The notes under the pieces are model-generated. The model ran no database searches. It had not been told where the DNA came from and worked only from the letters and a program-made list of their open reading frames with translations. The position numbers and the translations under genes were made by a program. A stretch of DNA of 64,000 nucleotides from Alligator mississippiensis (taxonomy: Eukaryota > Chordata > Crocodylia > Alligatoridae). Location of the stretch: assembly GCF_030867095.1 (NCBI RefSeq), contig NC_081827.1, positions 28,412,501-28,476,500 on the forward strand, given 5' to 3'. Below, piece after piece: positions 35,589-47,893 of the stretch. Within the stretch, counting starts at the first letter, position 1; each line of letters opens with the position of its first letter.

Positions 35589-36897
35589 CAGTCATGTTTG
35601 TTTAGTTAATCATTATTTAAATAATCTTTACAGATGTGATCTAGATCCTTTCTAAATATAAGTGAAGAGGAAGCTTGATTTTTTCCAGTAATCATAGTAT
35701 CTTATAGTTCATTGCAATTTTTGCATGTGCAAGACAAGACATTTTTGTATTTGAAATCTATGGTTTTCTCATTGCAAATGACAGTCCCAGAGCGAGTCTC
35801 AATTTTTTCTTCCTGGCAGCAACAACACTGGTGTTCTTTGTAATCGATGATAGGAAAGGGAAAAGAATGAGATAGAGGTAAACATATTGTTTTGAAACAC
35901 TAAATCCAGCTTTTAAGGTGCCAACATTTAATGTGAGGTTTTTTTATTTTTCATAATGTCCTAAGATTTTTAAATCTCCAGGCAGATAAAAAAGAATATT
36001 TTGCAATAGGAAGGGTCTTTGCTATTCAGCTGGTAGCTGTTTGACCAGAATTTTTACTTTATACAGTAAAATCCCTTATTATTATTTGTAAGACTCCTCT
36101 AATCTTGGTACATTAATCCATTTCACAGGTTTAATTGTTTTTACCTAAATTACCTGTTTATTGTCATAAAACTGATGCATATGCATTAATGTGAGAGAGA
36201 CATACCAGTAAAGACAATTTGAAAAATTAAGAAATTATAATAGAAAAAATCCAGCTTTGAATATAACTTAACACAAGAAGGTAACTGGCCTGTATTTTGT
36301 GTAGTCTGGAGTTAAACAATTGGGATAATAATGAATGAATAATAAAGCTAATGGAACTAGTAAGGAACAAACTTTCTGCCTCACAGCTATGTGCTCCCCT
36401 ATGAAAGCCATCTTGTGAAGGGAATGCCACTCAGAATTCCAACTCAAGGGAATTTCCTTCTCCTTGTCATTTCTTTGCAAGCCATTTCCCACCCGTAGTG
36501 ATTTTCCTTTTTGTAATCCAGCACATCTCAAAAACCACATACATTTTGGGACACCAGTCAAGGTTCAGGGAAAAGATATAGCTTTATTGCTGTTCCCTGA
36601 AGCCCTTTTGTCATGGGTCACCTCTGTTTACTATCATGAGGTAGTAGACCGAGCATCAGTACCTCCCAAAGGGATTTCTAATGGGAAGGCAAAATTGCCT
36701 GCAGGAGCATACTAAAGAAAACAACTGCTCCCAGATTTCACTCCTTTTCACTACTGGTTCCATTTAAACCCCATAGTAGGCTTATAGACTGACTTCTCCA
36801 AGACTGGGGGTAGACTGAAATGAGCTTTCTCTTGCCACAATAACAGTGATTTACAATGGAAGCTTATGGAAGTGGGATGTGAGGTATATGGCTAGTC
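35589..36897. other. Intergenic sequence, nothing recognised
   Basis: AT-rich; no gene, splice-flanked exon or element seen on either strand. Confidence 0.45.
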
Positions 36898-37084
36898 CAG
36901 GGGTGGGCAAAATGCAGCCCGGGGGCCGGATGCGGCTCACCAGGCCATTCTATCAGGCCCACGGAGCCCCTAAAAATGTTAGAAAATTAATATTAATCTG
37001 CCCTGGGCTGCCTGTCATGCTGCCATTGATGGCTTGCTGAAACTCAGTAAGTGGCCCTCTGCCCAAAATAATTGCCCAACCCTG
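36898..37084 (+). mobile_element. hAT MITE family A, copy 2
   Basis: Starts CAGGGGTGGGCAAAATGCAG and ends AATTGCCCAACCCTG. Flanked by an exact 8-bp duplication GGCTAGTC (36890-36897 and 37085-37092). 187 bp, non-coding. Confidence 0.93.
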
Positions 37085-38960
37085 GGCTAGTCTCTTACAG
37101 TACCATAAAAAATCAAGTCATTTGTATGTTCTCATAACAAACTTGTAAACTGACATCTCCAATAAAAACCCAGTTGTAGAGCCTTTTGAATATAAATCAG
37201 ATATAAATCTAAGACCCCCCAAATAAATTCATTCTAATAACTTACTTCTCTTTTTTCATGCAGTTGTCATTGCATTTGGACATATTAATTGAAGCCATAC
37301 AGTTCTTGTATGTATACTGTATGACTGCAGAAACTGGCTTGCATGTTTTCTTACCTAAAATATGATATTGGGTAAAACTGAAGATTTGTACTGAATTTCA
37401 ATCATTAAAAAATGTGCCTACATTTGGCTATGTTAAATAATAATTTATAACGAAGAAAAGATTTATAATTTATAATTATAAAAATAATTTATAATGAAGA
37501 TAAGATTGATGGTCAAGATTTTCAAAAGCAACCTGTGAGTTTGAGTGTGTCATTATTTTTTGTATCCTACCTGAAATGCCTAGGATGAGCTTGGTTTTAT
37601 CAAGGTGGGTATTCACTCAGGCTTTTCTAAAACTCAAGCCCTTTAAAATGCTTCATGTTGGCTACCTGAAATCACTAGTCATTTTAGAAAACCTGGGCCA
37701 ACATTCTTCCAAGTAGCATTTTTAATTATTTTTATCGAGAAAACAGACTGGAAACAACCTTTGAAAGAAAGAATATTTATCTTTTGCTCAATGTAGGTTA
37801 TGCATTGATCACAATGTGCAAATCAAACTCAAAACTTGAAAGTTTTTGCTACCTCTTGTTTTAGACATCCTACAAACAGTAGCATGAAGAGCCACAGGTG
37901 AACTACTGGAATAGATTTACCACTAGGCTTTTTAAAAAAACCATTGACACAAAAGATCAGAACCACATTTCAACAAACTGTAATAGACATCCATAGACTT
38001 TGCTTCCTTACTGAAACAAGAGTTAATATATCACTACAACTGCAAGTACAGTATACACAAGGAGAAATATACATACAGGTACTGATACAGCAACAGTCCT
38101 TCACCTCACTTCTGCCTGCCTGCAATATGAAATGACTAAATTAGTTCTTAATCTGAATGTTGTTTCTATAATAATCATATCTACTAATGGGACATGGATT
38201 AATTTTCTATGTGCCACTGAAAACGCTGTAAAAAGGAAACTGCATTTTCATCCATCTTTAATTTGCAACCAAATCCCATAAGCCCCCTCATTTGAACTTC
38301 TCCTTGTGCTGGCCTGAGAATTGGCCAAATTTAATCTCAAGGTTTAAGATGAACTACTCTGCAAGGTTTGAATACAATCAATCACACTGTTCTGAAGTTA
38401 CAAAAAATGACTAATTACCCAGATTAGAAGGTCTGTGTCCCGCTAGCTTCAAAGAGGCTTGTTATCACCACTGAAAACTTCCTATGTCATTAAGTCTCTG
38501 GGAATTCAAGCATAGGCTATGTGTGAAGAAATAAAGAGAAGCTTATAATTAAGCAGAGGAAAAAATTGTAGAATTAGTAATTCCACTGAGCTTCCTAAAA
38601 CCAAGGATTATTCTTATGCAGAAAGGCAAGCAAATGGTCAGACAAAACCGCATAATCTTTATTGTGAGGTTACTCCTTTGTATGGGTATCAAGGCATACT
38701 AAAATCTCCTTACAGTAAACTGTACAGAAATAAATACTTAAAGGAAGGTAGGAGTAAGGGAAGATTAGTACTCAAATATACTCAGAAATCATATAGTACG
38801 AACCGTTAAATAAATGCAAACTGATGCAAACCATATTTCTACAACAAGCTTAAACCTTCTCATACAAAGCAGCTAACCATGTATCTAGCAAGGACATGAT
38901 CCTGCCATAACAATAATTTTTGAAATCACTATCTACAAATCAAAATGGAATTCATTATAT
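37085..38960. other. Intergenic sequence, nothing recognised
   Basis: AT-rich. Besides a small duplicated TTATAATTTATAA cluster near 37440-37490 I see no gene or element. Confidence 0.45.
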
Positions 38961-39068
38961 ACACGTGTAGACTGAATCTACAGCACATTAGCATGCTTTT
39001 TGCTTGATGTGCTAATGCACAGTAGAATTAGTCCAATGCACATTTAGCGTCTCATGTAGACACATTCA
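38961..39068. mobile_element. Short MITE with CTACAC-type ends
   Basis: CACGTGTAGACTGAATCTAC at the left; CGTCTCATGTAGACACATTC at the right, inverted to each other. Internal GCACATTAGCATGC/ATGTGCTAATGCACA self-complementarity. Confidence 0.6.
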
Positions 39069-39432
39069 ATGTATGTTACTATGATGCTATATGACATATT
39101 TTCTTACAGCTGATCAAATGCTTAAGATAGAGGAAGAAAGGATCAAATGGCAAAGTGTGATGCAATTAGAAAGAAATGAATGACTTCAGCCTCTTCCCAG
39201 GGACAATTTTTCTATCACAATGTTTTCAAATGCTATCCCCATGTGTTAGAAGAGAGGAGTCTCTAATAATTAGCTGGTAATCACTTCAGCAGGAATAAAG
39301 CTATCTAGATAGTCTCTCATGACACACAATGAGAAATGTGCCAGCTCGACTAGTTTCCAGTTCCATGGTAATTCCTCCGCGGTGCTGGGACTTTGGTCTC
39401 ACCTTATTCATATTCTTCCTGTTTGTCCAATG

Positions 39433-39852
39433 CAGGGGTGTCAAAGATACAGTTTACAGCTTGAATATGGTCTGTGGAGCCCTATTATCTGGCCCCCAGT
39501 GCTAGCTGGGGTTTTGGTTTGGATCCACATGCCACTGTGTTATGTACCAGACTGGCCCCTCATGCTGCACAGGAAGTGCAAGACCAGCCTAGTGCACTTT
39601 GGGAGCAGTGCTTGGGAGCGCTCTGGGGCACACAATGCCAGCTGCACTCTGGGCCAGTCCAGGAAACATGCGGCTACTGTGCTCTGGCTTAGTCCCAGGA
39701 GCATACTGCCAGCTGCACTTTGGGTCAGCTGGGGGCACACATTGCTGGCTGTGCTCCAGGCCAGTTCAGGGCAAACACTGCCTGAGGGGCTGGCTTGTGC
39801 AGCTTGAGGACCAGTCCAGCACCATTCATCCAGCTCATGGTTTCACCCCTTG
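39433..39852 (+). mobile_element. hAT-like element
   Basis: Starts CAGGGGTGTCAAAGATACAG and ends ATGGTTTCACCCCTTG. Flanks GTCCAATG and ATCCAGTG agree at 6 of 8 bases, a decayed target duplication. The interior repeats a CAGCTGCACTTTGGG-like unit several times. The 162-aa frame over it is compositional. Confidence 0.65.
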
Positions 39853-40313
39853 ATCCAGTGCAGTTCAAGCTTTACATAACAATGAATCACACATTTATTA
39901 CCATACACTTCCACCACAAGAAGACAAAATGCATCATCCTTTCTGGTTGGAGTTAAAACCAGATTCCACTAAAGTCAATGGGAAATACTTTCATGAATTT
40001 CAATATGACCACAATTTGGCTCTGAGAGAATAGTACAAAAGGAGTCAACACAGGCTTTCAGCATAATAGATGATGTGACAGTGCAGGTGCACGAGAGGAG
40101 GATGTAGAACCAGGATGCAAAAAGAACTGCCTACATTGTCGGGTAGTTAAGTAAACATCCAACCCATTGTGTAAATGCCAAAAGATAATGTAGCTTGGAA
40201 ATAGATTTTCATTTTGCATTTCCAATACCAATTAGTTTAAAAAGCTAAAATATAGTCTTCTGTTTTATATTATCAATCCGTGCACTATTTTGTTCATGGT
40301 CAAAATACTCAGT

Positions 40314-40586
40314 GGCCACATCTACACCAGATGCTGATGGCACAGTTGTTACTGCGCAGTCATTTAGTACTTGCAAGTACTAAATGACTGCACAGTAACA
40401 AGCATTATTGAGCAGCAGCAGCCCTTCATGGCTTCCTGGTGATGCTGACTGCGCTGTAGCTTATTACTACTGTACAGTAGTGTCACACCATGGTTTGTGC
40501 CCCATGACACTACTGCGCAGTAGTAACGAGGTACTGTGCAGTAGTAATGAGGTACTGCACAGTAAGCATCTCGTGTAGATGCAGCA
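40314..40586. mobile_element. MITE with CTACAC-type ends and internal palindromes
   Basis: Left GGCCACATCTACACCAGATG and inverted right CTGCATCTACACGAGATGC. Inside, CAGTCATTTAGTACTTGCAA pairs with the adjacent AAGTACTAAATGACTGC, and several GTACTGYGCAGTA palindromes follow. Confidence 0.75.
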
Positions 40587-41032
40587 AGTAACAAGCTGAT
40601 TGCTTATAGTCAATATTTACAAATACAAGACTCCATGCAACACTATTCTATAACAGTGGCCCTATCTCCTGTGGTACATTACTGTAAATAAGTGTGCTGG
40701 ACAATCACTGAGGAAATATAGTGTTTGGTTTTTGTTTTAAATGAGATCTTCAGAAAATAAGGAAATGCAGAGCAGAAATTGCTTTTATCACTTCCCATCC
40801 AAAAGTTCCTTTTTTGGTGAGCGGTATTCAAGTATTTTGCCAGCTTTGGGACCCTGAACAGCTAACTTGACACTTTGGAGATTTTCAGTAGTGGTTCCAA
40901 GGACCGCAGGTACTCTAAGTCTGATATGTAGGACATTAAGCTGTCTCTTCTGTGGAGAGCTTTCTCTTGTTTTAAAATGTCAGGCCCATTGCTGTAATAC
41001 CTGGGAGATGTTGAACACTAAGGCTTGGACAA
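40587..41032. other. Intergenic sequence, nothing recognised
   Basis: No gene or element that I can support. Confidence 0.4.
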
Positions 41033-41356
41033 TACAATATAACCTCATAAATCTGGCGTGCTTGAGACTGAGCACCTGCCGGATATTTGAAAATGCCTGA
41101 TTTTTTAAGCCCGTGTAGCCAGTTGTGGAGCAGGATGGTAGGGAGAAAAGCAGCCGCCAGTCCCAGAGCAGCGGCCGCACGTGAAACAACAGAGTGGGGT
41201 GGTGGATGGCGGCAGCAGCTGCCGTGTGCAAGCTTCCCCCTTCCCCCAAGCTTCTCCTCAGGGGAGGGGGAGGAGAACAGCGGCCAGTCCTGGAGCAATG
41301 CCGAATTTTTGAGAATTCCAGGTTTTTGAGATCTGGATTTATGAGATTATACTGTA
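41033..41356. mobile_element. DNA transposon MITE with CTCATAAATC ends
   Basis: Left TACAATATAACCTCATAAAT and, inverted, right TACAGTATAATCTCATAAAT are matching termini; TA flanks are possible. The GC-rich middle (GCAGCGGCCGCAC) is unlike the AT-rich ends. No transposase visible. Confidence 0.65.
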
Positions 41357-42559
41357 TTACATATTTTTGTGCCAGGGTTTTTCCAATGAAACTGTGAATG
41401 TAGCCACACTCAGGGTTCTCCTGTGGCAACATAAGCCTTTCTTCCTGCCAGCAGAATAACATTACTTCTCTGGGTGAAAGAAGGCTGCTGTTACCACTGA
41501 GCAGCTTTCAAGTGTCTTTAAGTACAATTGCCACACTCCCTCCAGCCCCCCATGTTTCTCCAAGGTCAGTTGTCAGCAGAGCCACTGCAGCAGAGCTACA
41601 TAGATGGAACAGGAGAAGTACGGAGCCACGAGGAGGCACATGGATGTATATGGGCACTGTCAGCTTCACTATTGTGGCAGAAGCAGCCTCATGTAGGTAA
41701 GGTGCAAAAGAATCATATAGAAGTCAAACCCAAATCTTCATAGAACAAATATTCCCTTCTTTTCATGGTCCTGCATAATACTATAAGGGATTCAGCAGTA
41801 TCATAGAATAGAACTCATCATAACAATATCTTTTGGACCCAGACATACACTTACACAACTGTTCCAAGCAGACCCATAAATACATATTTGTCTCTACCAT
41901 AAGTTATTTGCATCAGACAGAAACAAGCACATAATGACTTCCTCTGCTTTCATAGCCTCACCTTGCCACATGGAGGTTTGGCATCTCCACTAGTCAGGAG
42001 CAGCTGACAACAGATGAAAACACAGCAAAACCATGCATAGAAGCAGTTGGCAGCACTCAGTGAGAGGGGGAAACCCCTCTTGCCTTCAAATACCACTGTT
42101 GTAGAAGCAGCAGCTTCTGGAGACAATGTAGGAAGTAGCCTTCAACTGCCTGTCCTTTAATGCTGCTGCACGTGAACGGCAACTGTTCTAATAGTCCTCT
42201 GCTTGACTGCAACCTGCCCCTTTTTTTTATTGGACAGGTGCAAATTGATCCAAGCCCACTGCATTGAGGAGGGTTGAGAGAAGGAACTGAGAAACAAGTG
42301 GCAAAGACCATACCAACACCTAAATAGAGAAGATATATATATTTCTGATATATATATGTCAGCTATGAGGGAAGAGACCCACCCCAAAAAGTGGGGTGGT
42401 AGAGAATTGGGTGTCAGAAGTTTGGGACAGTGAAAATCAGCTTATGTCTCAGGGCTTGAGGATGGAGAGAAGTTGCAGGGAACAAAAAGAAGCAGCAGGC
42501 CTGTATGAGGAAAATGGGAAAAAGGGGTGTGACCTTGGAAATAGAAGAAAAGTGATGTG
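41357..42559. other. Intergenic sequence, nothing firm
   Basis: No gene recognised. A small ATATATATTTCTGATATATATAT block lies near 42335. Confidence 0.4.
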
Positions 42560-42835
42560 GACATGAATGACTGGTGCCTCCCGAGACTGGTGAGGGGCGA
42601 GTGGGGACTGGCTGCAGACACTGGCAGTGGTGTCAGCAGTGGGGTAGGGGGGGCGCAATGGTGCCAGCAGCAGCAAGTGGGGACCACCTACAGATGCTGG
42701 TGGTGGTATCAGTGGCCAGGTGGGGAGGGTTGTATGAGTGGTGATGGCCCGTAGAAGCTAGCAGTGGCCAGTCTCTGCGGGGGAGGCACATGCCCCCCCA
42801 CCGTGCTCTCTCTATGCGTTGCCTATGGATGTGGG
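42560..42835. repeat. GC-rich interspersed repeat, inverted copy
   Basis: ATGAATGACTGGTGCCTCCC to GGCACATGCCCCCCCACCG and GCGTTGCCTATGG match the 33779-34016 copy, including CAAGTGGGGACCAC and CAGATGCTGG-GGTGG. It ends about 100 bp before the CR1 element. Confidence 0.6.
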
Positions 42836-42913
42836 TGAGGAGGGAAGGAGCAGTGTGGCTGACAGGGGTAAATAACTTGGGCCTGTAGGAAGGCAGACGC
42901 AGGGACATATGGC

Positions 42914-44470
42914 ATGGACATAGGTGAGGGACAAGGAGTCCCTCTGCTTGCACTAAACACCTATGACTTAGTGGGGCTAACAGAGACCTGGTGGGATTCA
43001 TCCCATGACTGGGCGGTACATATTGAGGGCTATAGATTGTATAGAAAGGACAGGTCGGGGAAGAAAGGGGGGGGGGTTGCACTTTATGTCAGTGAGCAAT
43101 ACACATCAACCCTCATCAAGACAGAATCCGAGGTTGAGGAAGTAGAAGGATTGTGGGTTAGGCTACATGGGGGGCAAGGAGAAAGGGATTTGGTGGTAGG
43201 GGTCTGTTACAGACCCCCACACCAAGGGGAAGAAATAGATGCGGGGCTCCTGAGGCAACTCTCGGAGACCATAAAAGCTAAAGAGGCGGTAGTCATGGGG
43301 GACCTAAACTACCCAGACATCTGCTGGGAGACGCAGACAGCAAGGTCCCATCGCTCACGCAGGTTTCTAACCTGTGTACAGGACCTCCACCTGACACAGG
43401 AGGTGCATGGTCCCACTAGGGGGAATGCCATACTGGATCTGGTATTGGCAACGGGAGATGACATGATAGGGGACCTCCAGATCGGTAGCTATCTGGGAGA
43501 CAGTGATCACCTTATAATAGAATTCAACATAAGACGGCGAGTGGGTAAGGTAACTAGTAGGGTGAAAGTGCTAGACTTTAGGAAAGCTGATCTCATTGCA
43601 CTCAGGCGATTAGTCAAGGACGCACTGCAGAGTAGGAGTTTTGATGGGATGGGTGCCCAAGAAGGGTGGCTGTGCCTAAAGGAAACGATCCTTTGGGCAC
43701 AAAGCAAGACGATCCCCGAGCGAGGCAAAAGAGGGAAAGGGGCCAGGAGGCTTCCATGGCTGACCAGAGAAATCCAGGGCAGCCTAAGGGCCAAAAGGGG
43801 AGCACATAAAAAGTGGAAACAGGGTGAGATCACTAAAGATGAATATACCTCCTCTGCTCGTGCTTGTAGGGAGGCAGTTAGGCAGGCCAAAGCTACCATG
43901 GAGCTGAGGATGGCAACCCAAGTAAAGGACAACAAGAAATTGTTTTTTAGATATATTGGGAGTAAAAGGAAGGCCCAGGGAGGAATAGGACCACTGCTAA
44001 ATGGGCAGAAACAATTGGTGACAGATAGGGGGGACAAGGCTGAACTCCTCAATGAGTTCTTTGCCTCAGTGTTCCTAAGCGAGGGGCACGACAAGTCTCT
44101 CACTGGGGTTGTAGAGAGGCAGCAGCAAGGCGCCAGACTTCCATGCGTAGATCCTGAGGTGGTGCAGAGTCACTTGGAAGAACTGGATGCCTTTAAGTCG
44201 GCAGGCCCGGATGGGCTCCATCCGAGGGTGCTGAAGGCACTGGCCGACGTCATTGCAGAGCCACTGGCGGGAATATTCGAATGCTCGTGGCGCATGGGCC
44301 AAGTCCCGGAGGACTGGAAAAGGGCTAACGTGGTCCCCATTTTCAAAAAGGGGAGGAAGGAGGACCCGGGCAACTATAGGCCGGTCAGTCTCACCTCCAT
44401 CCTTGGTAAAGTATTTGAAAAATTATCAAGGCTCACATTTGTGAGAGCCTGGCAGGACAAATTATGCTGA
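42914..44470 (+). pseudogene. CR1 ORF2, part 1: endonuclease and start of reverse transcriptase
   Basis: The AP-endonuclease-like domain reads YDLVGLTETWWDSSHDW, GGGVALYVS, VGVCYRPPHQ, VVMGDLNYPDICW and GDSDHLIIEF, covering the catalytic E, D-N and D-H motifs but lacking the amino end with the first catalytic Asn. The reverse transcriptase starts at AGPDGLHPRVLKALAD, then GQVPEDWKRANVVPIFKKG and NYRPVSLTSILGKVFEK. A one-base loss in the A run at 44418-44422 shifts the frame, which then runs to a stop at 44470. The shown start Met lies upstream of the recognisable CR1 homology and is not the native start. Confidence 0.93.
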
Positions 44471-45738
44471 GGGGAAACCAGCATGGGTTTGTGGCGGGCA
44501 GATCGTGCCTGACCAACCTAGTCTCTTTCTATGACCAGGTTACGAAACGCCTGGACACAGGAGGAGGGGTGGATGTCGTATACTTAGACTTCAGGAAGGC
44601 CTTCGATACGGTATCCCACCCCATACTGGTGAACAAGCTAAGAGGCTGTGATGTGGATGACTGCACAGTCCGGTGGGTGGCGAATTGGCTAGAGGGTCGC
44701 ACCCAAAGAGTCGTGGTAGATGGGTCGGTCTCGACCTGGAAGGGTGTGGGCAGTGGGGTCCTGCAGGGTTCGGTCCTTGGACCGATACTCTTTAATGTTT
44801 TCATCAGCGACTTGGACGTGGGAGTGAAATGTACTCTGTCCAAGTTTGCAGATGACACAAAGCTATGGGGAGAAGTGGACACGCCGGAGGGCAGGGAACA
44901 GCTGCAGGCAGACCTGGATAGGTTGCACAAGTGGGCAGAAAACAACAGGATGCAGTTCAACAAGGAGAAATGCAAAGTGCTGCACCTAGGGAGGAAAAAT
45001 GTCCAGCACACCTACAGCCTAGGGAATGACCTGCTGGGTGGCACAGAGGTGGAAAGGGATCTTGGAGTCCTAGTGGACTCCAAGATGAACATGAGCCGGC
45101 AGTGTGACGAAGCCATCAGAAAAGCCAATGGCACTTTATCGTGCATCAGCAGATGCATGACGAGTAGGTCCAGGGAGGTGATACTTCCCCTCTATAGGGC
45201 GTTGGTCAGACTGCAGTTGGAGTACTGCGTGCAATTCTGGGCGCCACACTTCAAGAAGGATGCGGATAACCTGGAGAGGGTACAGCGAAGGGCAACTCGT
45301 ATGGTCAAGGGCCTGCAGACCAAGCCCTACGAGGAGAGACTAGAGAAACTGGACCTTTTCAGCCTCCGCAAGAGAAGGTTGAGAGGCGACCTTGTGGCTG
45401 CCTATAAGTTCATCACGGGGGCACAGAAGGGAATTGGTGGGGATTTATTCACCAAGGCGCCCCCGGGGGTTACAAGAAACAATGGCCACAAGCTAGTAGA
45501 GAGCAGATTTAGACTGGACATAAGGAAGAACTTCTTCACAGTTCGAGTGGCCAAGGTCTGGAACGGGCTCCCAAGGGAGGTGGTGCTCTCCCCTACCCTG
45601 GGGGTCTTCAAGAGGAGGTTAGACGAGTATCTAGCTGGGGTCATCTAGACTCAGCACTCTTTCCTGCTTATGCCGGGGGTCGGACTTGATGATCTATTGA
45701 GGTCCCTTCCGACCCTAACATCTATGAATCTATGAATA
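42937..45738 (+). mobile_element. CR1 LINE, 5'-truncated, nearly intact ORF2
   Basis: Chicken-repeat-1 class non-LTR retrotransposon. It runs from within the endonuclease domain through reverse transcriptase and the 3' UTR (GGGGTCGGACTTGATGATCT, AGGTCCCTTCCGACCCTAAC) to the CR1 tail CATCTATGAATCTATGAAT near 45738. ORF1 and the first part of the endonuclease are missing. Only one break in ORF2 over 2.7 kb indicates a relatively young copy. The exact 5' junction is approximate. Confidence 0.95.
44464..45648 (+). pseudogene. CR1 ORF2, part 2: reverse transcriptase core and C-terminus
   Basis: Continues ORF2 after the frameshift: NQHGFVAGRSCLTNL, VDVVYLDFRKAFDTV (first catalytic Asp), GSVLGPILFNVFISD, then KFADDTKLWGE carrying the catalytic DD pair as FADD. 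The C-terminal region has LEYCVQFWAPHFKKD, LERVQRRATRMVKG and FRLDIRKNFFTVRVAKVWNG, ending DEYLAGVI. No other stop or shift is present over 394 codons. Translated alone it would lack the endonuclease. Confidence 0.95.
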
Positions 45739-45744
45739 AGGAAA

Positions 45745-46883
45745 AGTACCTGGAGGCTGGAGAAAGGGCTCGGGTGATGACAGAAAACAGTGAGGCAGGC
45801 TTGGTGTGAAGGAGACGGCAAGGACATCAGGAAGAAGATAGGCAAAGAATGTGCTTGCAATTGAGAAAGTCCACAGGACTTGGGAAGGGTGAGAGAGTAT
45901 TATGAGCTGGTACATGGCATAAAGGAAGTAGAGTAGGCTTAGGGGAAAAGCACTGTTTGAATAGTGGCTTAGGCCCAGGTAAATACAAGAGGAAAGTGTT
46001 GTGCATCTCTGAAGCAAGCAAAGAAGTTGCATCAGTGTGGGGCAAAAAAGAAACAACATGTGCTTGGGCAAGCACTCTCCTCTAGCATTTAGGTAAGCAA
46101 ATGCAGAAATGCCAAGTGATAGAAGGCGGCTAGATTGGCTTTCATGATCCTACAGCAAGCTCCACAGACTCTGTCTGCATGGAACACATTTCAAAACTGG
46201 GGCACTATGCTAGGAGACATGGGGATCTCTCTTTACTAGCAAGCTAGTATTTAAGGAGAGAAATCCATTGCCTAGGTGATCAGTGTATGCAAGTTTAAAG
46301 AAACTTCTGGAAAAGGTAGTTATTAATGACCTAAATGTTTATTCAGGAGACAGAGTTCCATAAATATCAGATAAAACTTCAGTGTGTAATAGGTATTAAG
46401 AGGCCATGCTGTTCCCAAGTACACCTGTGTAAATATCTTAGTATAAACGCTAACGATAACTGATGTCATTACATTAACCATTTATTCAGTTGCAGAAGTC
46501 CTTCAGCCAAACTGAAGGGGATTAAAAGAAACAAACACATAAATTAGTGATTGTTGATGTTGCCTCAAGATAGCTGAACAGTGGCATTTGAGGGTTTGTG
46601 ATTGCTAACAAGAATCAGTCCATCATCATATCACAATACAAGAATCATAAATCAGAAACAGGGATGTGCTACCTACCACCATCCTTCATGTAATTAACCC
46701 AGAGCAAATGTATGCTGAACGAAAGAAACAACCTCAAGTAACATGCGTATCAGACAACCAGAGAGGAGGAAAAGCATGGCTACAAGTGTTTCCTCTGTGG
46801 CTCTCAAAGTGCTCCAGAAGGCAGGCTAGAAATGTAGGTTTATAGACTAAAGCACACATGCACGCACACGCATACTTTTGTGG

Positions 46884-46918
<35 letters not shown>

Positions 46919-47180
46919 TTGTGGACTGAAGTTCACTACATCAGATTGTGTGAAAGGGTGTGCGTGTCCTTCACAGCATCTGGTGAAGCTTCAGCCTGCG
47001 CAGGGCTGTGCTCTGTCGATCCCTCTCCCTACACATATAGGCACGTACAGAGAGACAGATACAGCACGCTAGTTAACCGTGTTAAATCTGTAGTCAGTCA
47101 AAAGACAGGGGAGATGCAGACCGTTATAAAGCATCTACCTCTACCCACCCACCTACTTATGTATTAGTCTACAAAGCCGT
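45745..47180. other. Intergenic sequence upstream of ERGIC2
   Basis: No gene. Includes a (CA)n microsatellite at 46888-46915 flanked by a 14-bp direct repeat (ACTTTTGTGGACTG). The last few hundred bases rise in GC towards the CpG island. Confidence 0.5.
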
Positions 47181-47189
47181 GCACGCCCC

Positions 47190-47670
47190 TCGCCCTCCAA
47201 CTGACTTCCGCCTGGCACTTCTAACTCCCCAGGCGAGGCCCAGCCACTGGGGGCGGGGCGCGCGGAGCGGAACCATAGAGGCAGGCGGGGGCGGGCTAGA
47301 AGGGCGCTGCCTCAGTCCCTTCCGGCCGCGCCGCCTCGGTGGTTGCTGGAAGTCGGTGCCTTCGATTGGTCCCGAGGACGCACCCGCGCCGGGAGCTCCG
47401 AGACAGCTTGGGGCCGCTGCTGGTGGGGGATGCGCCGGAGCCGCTAGCCGGGAGCCGCGAGCTGGGGAAGCTGCGAGGTACGGCCCGGCCCGGCCCGGCC
47501 CGGCCCCGCCCCGAGCACTCGGCGGGCGCTGATTGGCTGCGGAGGCGCCGAGCGCGTGGGGAGGAGCGCGGGCTCGAGGGCAGCGCGGGTGGCGGCCGCA
47601 CGGGGGCGTCCGGGGCCGGACCCGCCCCCTGGGCACCCGGCTGTGGCTGCAGCGGGGAGAGCCCTGGTGG
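47190..47670 (+). promoter_or_regulatory. ERGIC2: CpG-island promoter of ERGIC2
   Basis: Dense CpG in an otherwise AT-rich locus, with GC boxes (GGGGCGGGGCG at about 47251) and inverted CCAAT boxes (GATTGG at 47364 and 47531). The nearest downstream gene in the right direction is ERGIC2, whose start codon lies in a later exon, so a non-coding first exon is expected here. Bidirectional output is possible, but the LAMB4 exons are more than 26 kb away on the other side. TSS position not determined. Confidence 0.75.
47400..47477 (+). other. ERGIC2: Probable ERGIC2 non-coding exon 1 (3' part)
   Basis: CTGCGAG followed by GTACGG is the best donor in the island (exon end 47477). The sequence before it is GC-rich and unrepeated. 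A (CGGCC)n run of about five units begins only 2 bp into the intron. The 5' boundary is a guess. Confidence 0.45.
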
Positions 47671-47674
47671 GAGG

Positions 47675-47893
47675 GCACGTCTACACGTGGTGCCAACTGC
47701 GCATTAGCCTGATAACACTGCGGGTCACAGCACAAACCGTGCTAACAGCCTGCTGCGCAGCGCCGTTCGGCTGATGCGCAGTCAGCGTCGCTGAGTGAGC
47801 ATCACTCTAGGTACCGCATGTACAGGTAGTACTTTAAGGGAGTACTAAAGGAAACTGTAGTATCTAAGGTGCATATGTGAACGTGTAGACGTG
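47675..47893. mobile_element. MITE with CTACAC-type ends inside ERGIC2 intron 1
   Basis: Left CACGTCTACACGTGGTGCC and, inverted, right CACGTCTACACGTTCACAT. The element begins at the edge of the CpG island and contains GCGCA-rich palindromic words (CTGCGCATTAGC, CTGATGCGCAGTCAGCG). Confidence 0.75.

Noticed and set aside
39319..39807. 162-aa plus-strand frame
   Set aside because: Covers a hAT-like element with internal repeats; terminal repeats and a decayed target duplication explain it.
43507..44103. 198-aa minus-strand frame
   Set aside because: Antisense shadow of CR1 ORF2.
47169..47735. 188-aa minus-strand frame over the CpG island
   Set aside because: GC-rich islands give long stop-free frames; composition is Arg/Pro/Ala and no domain is visible.
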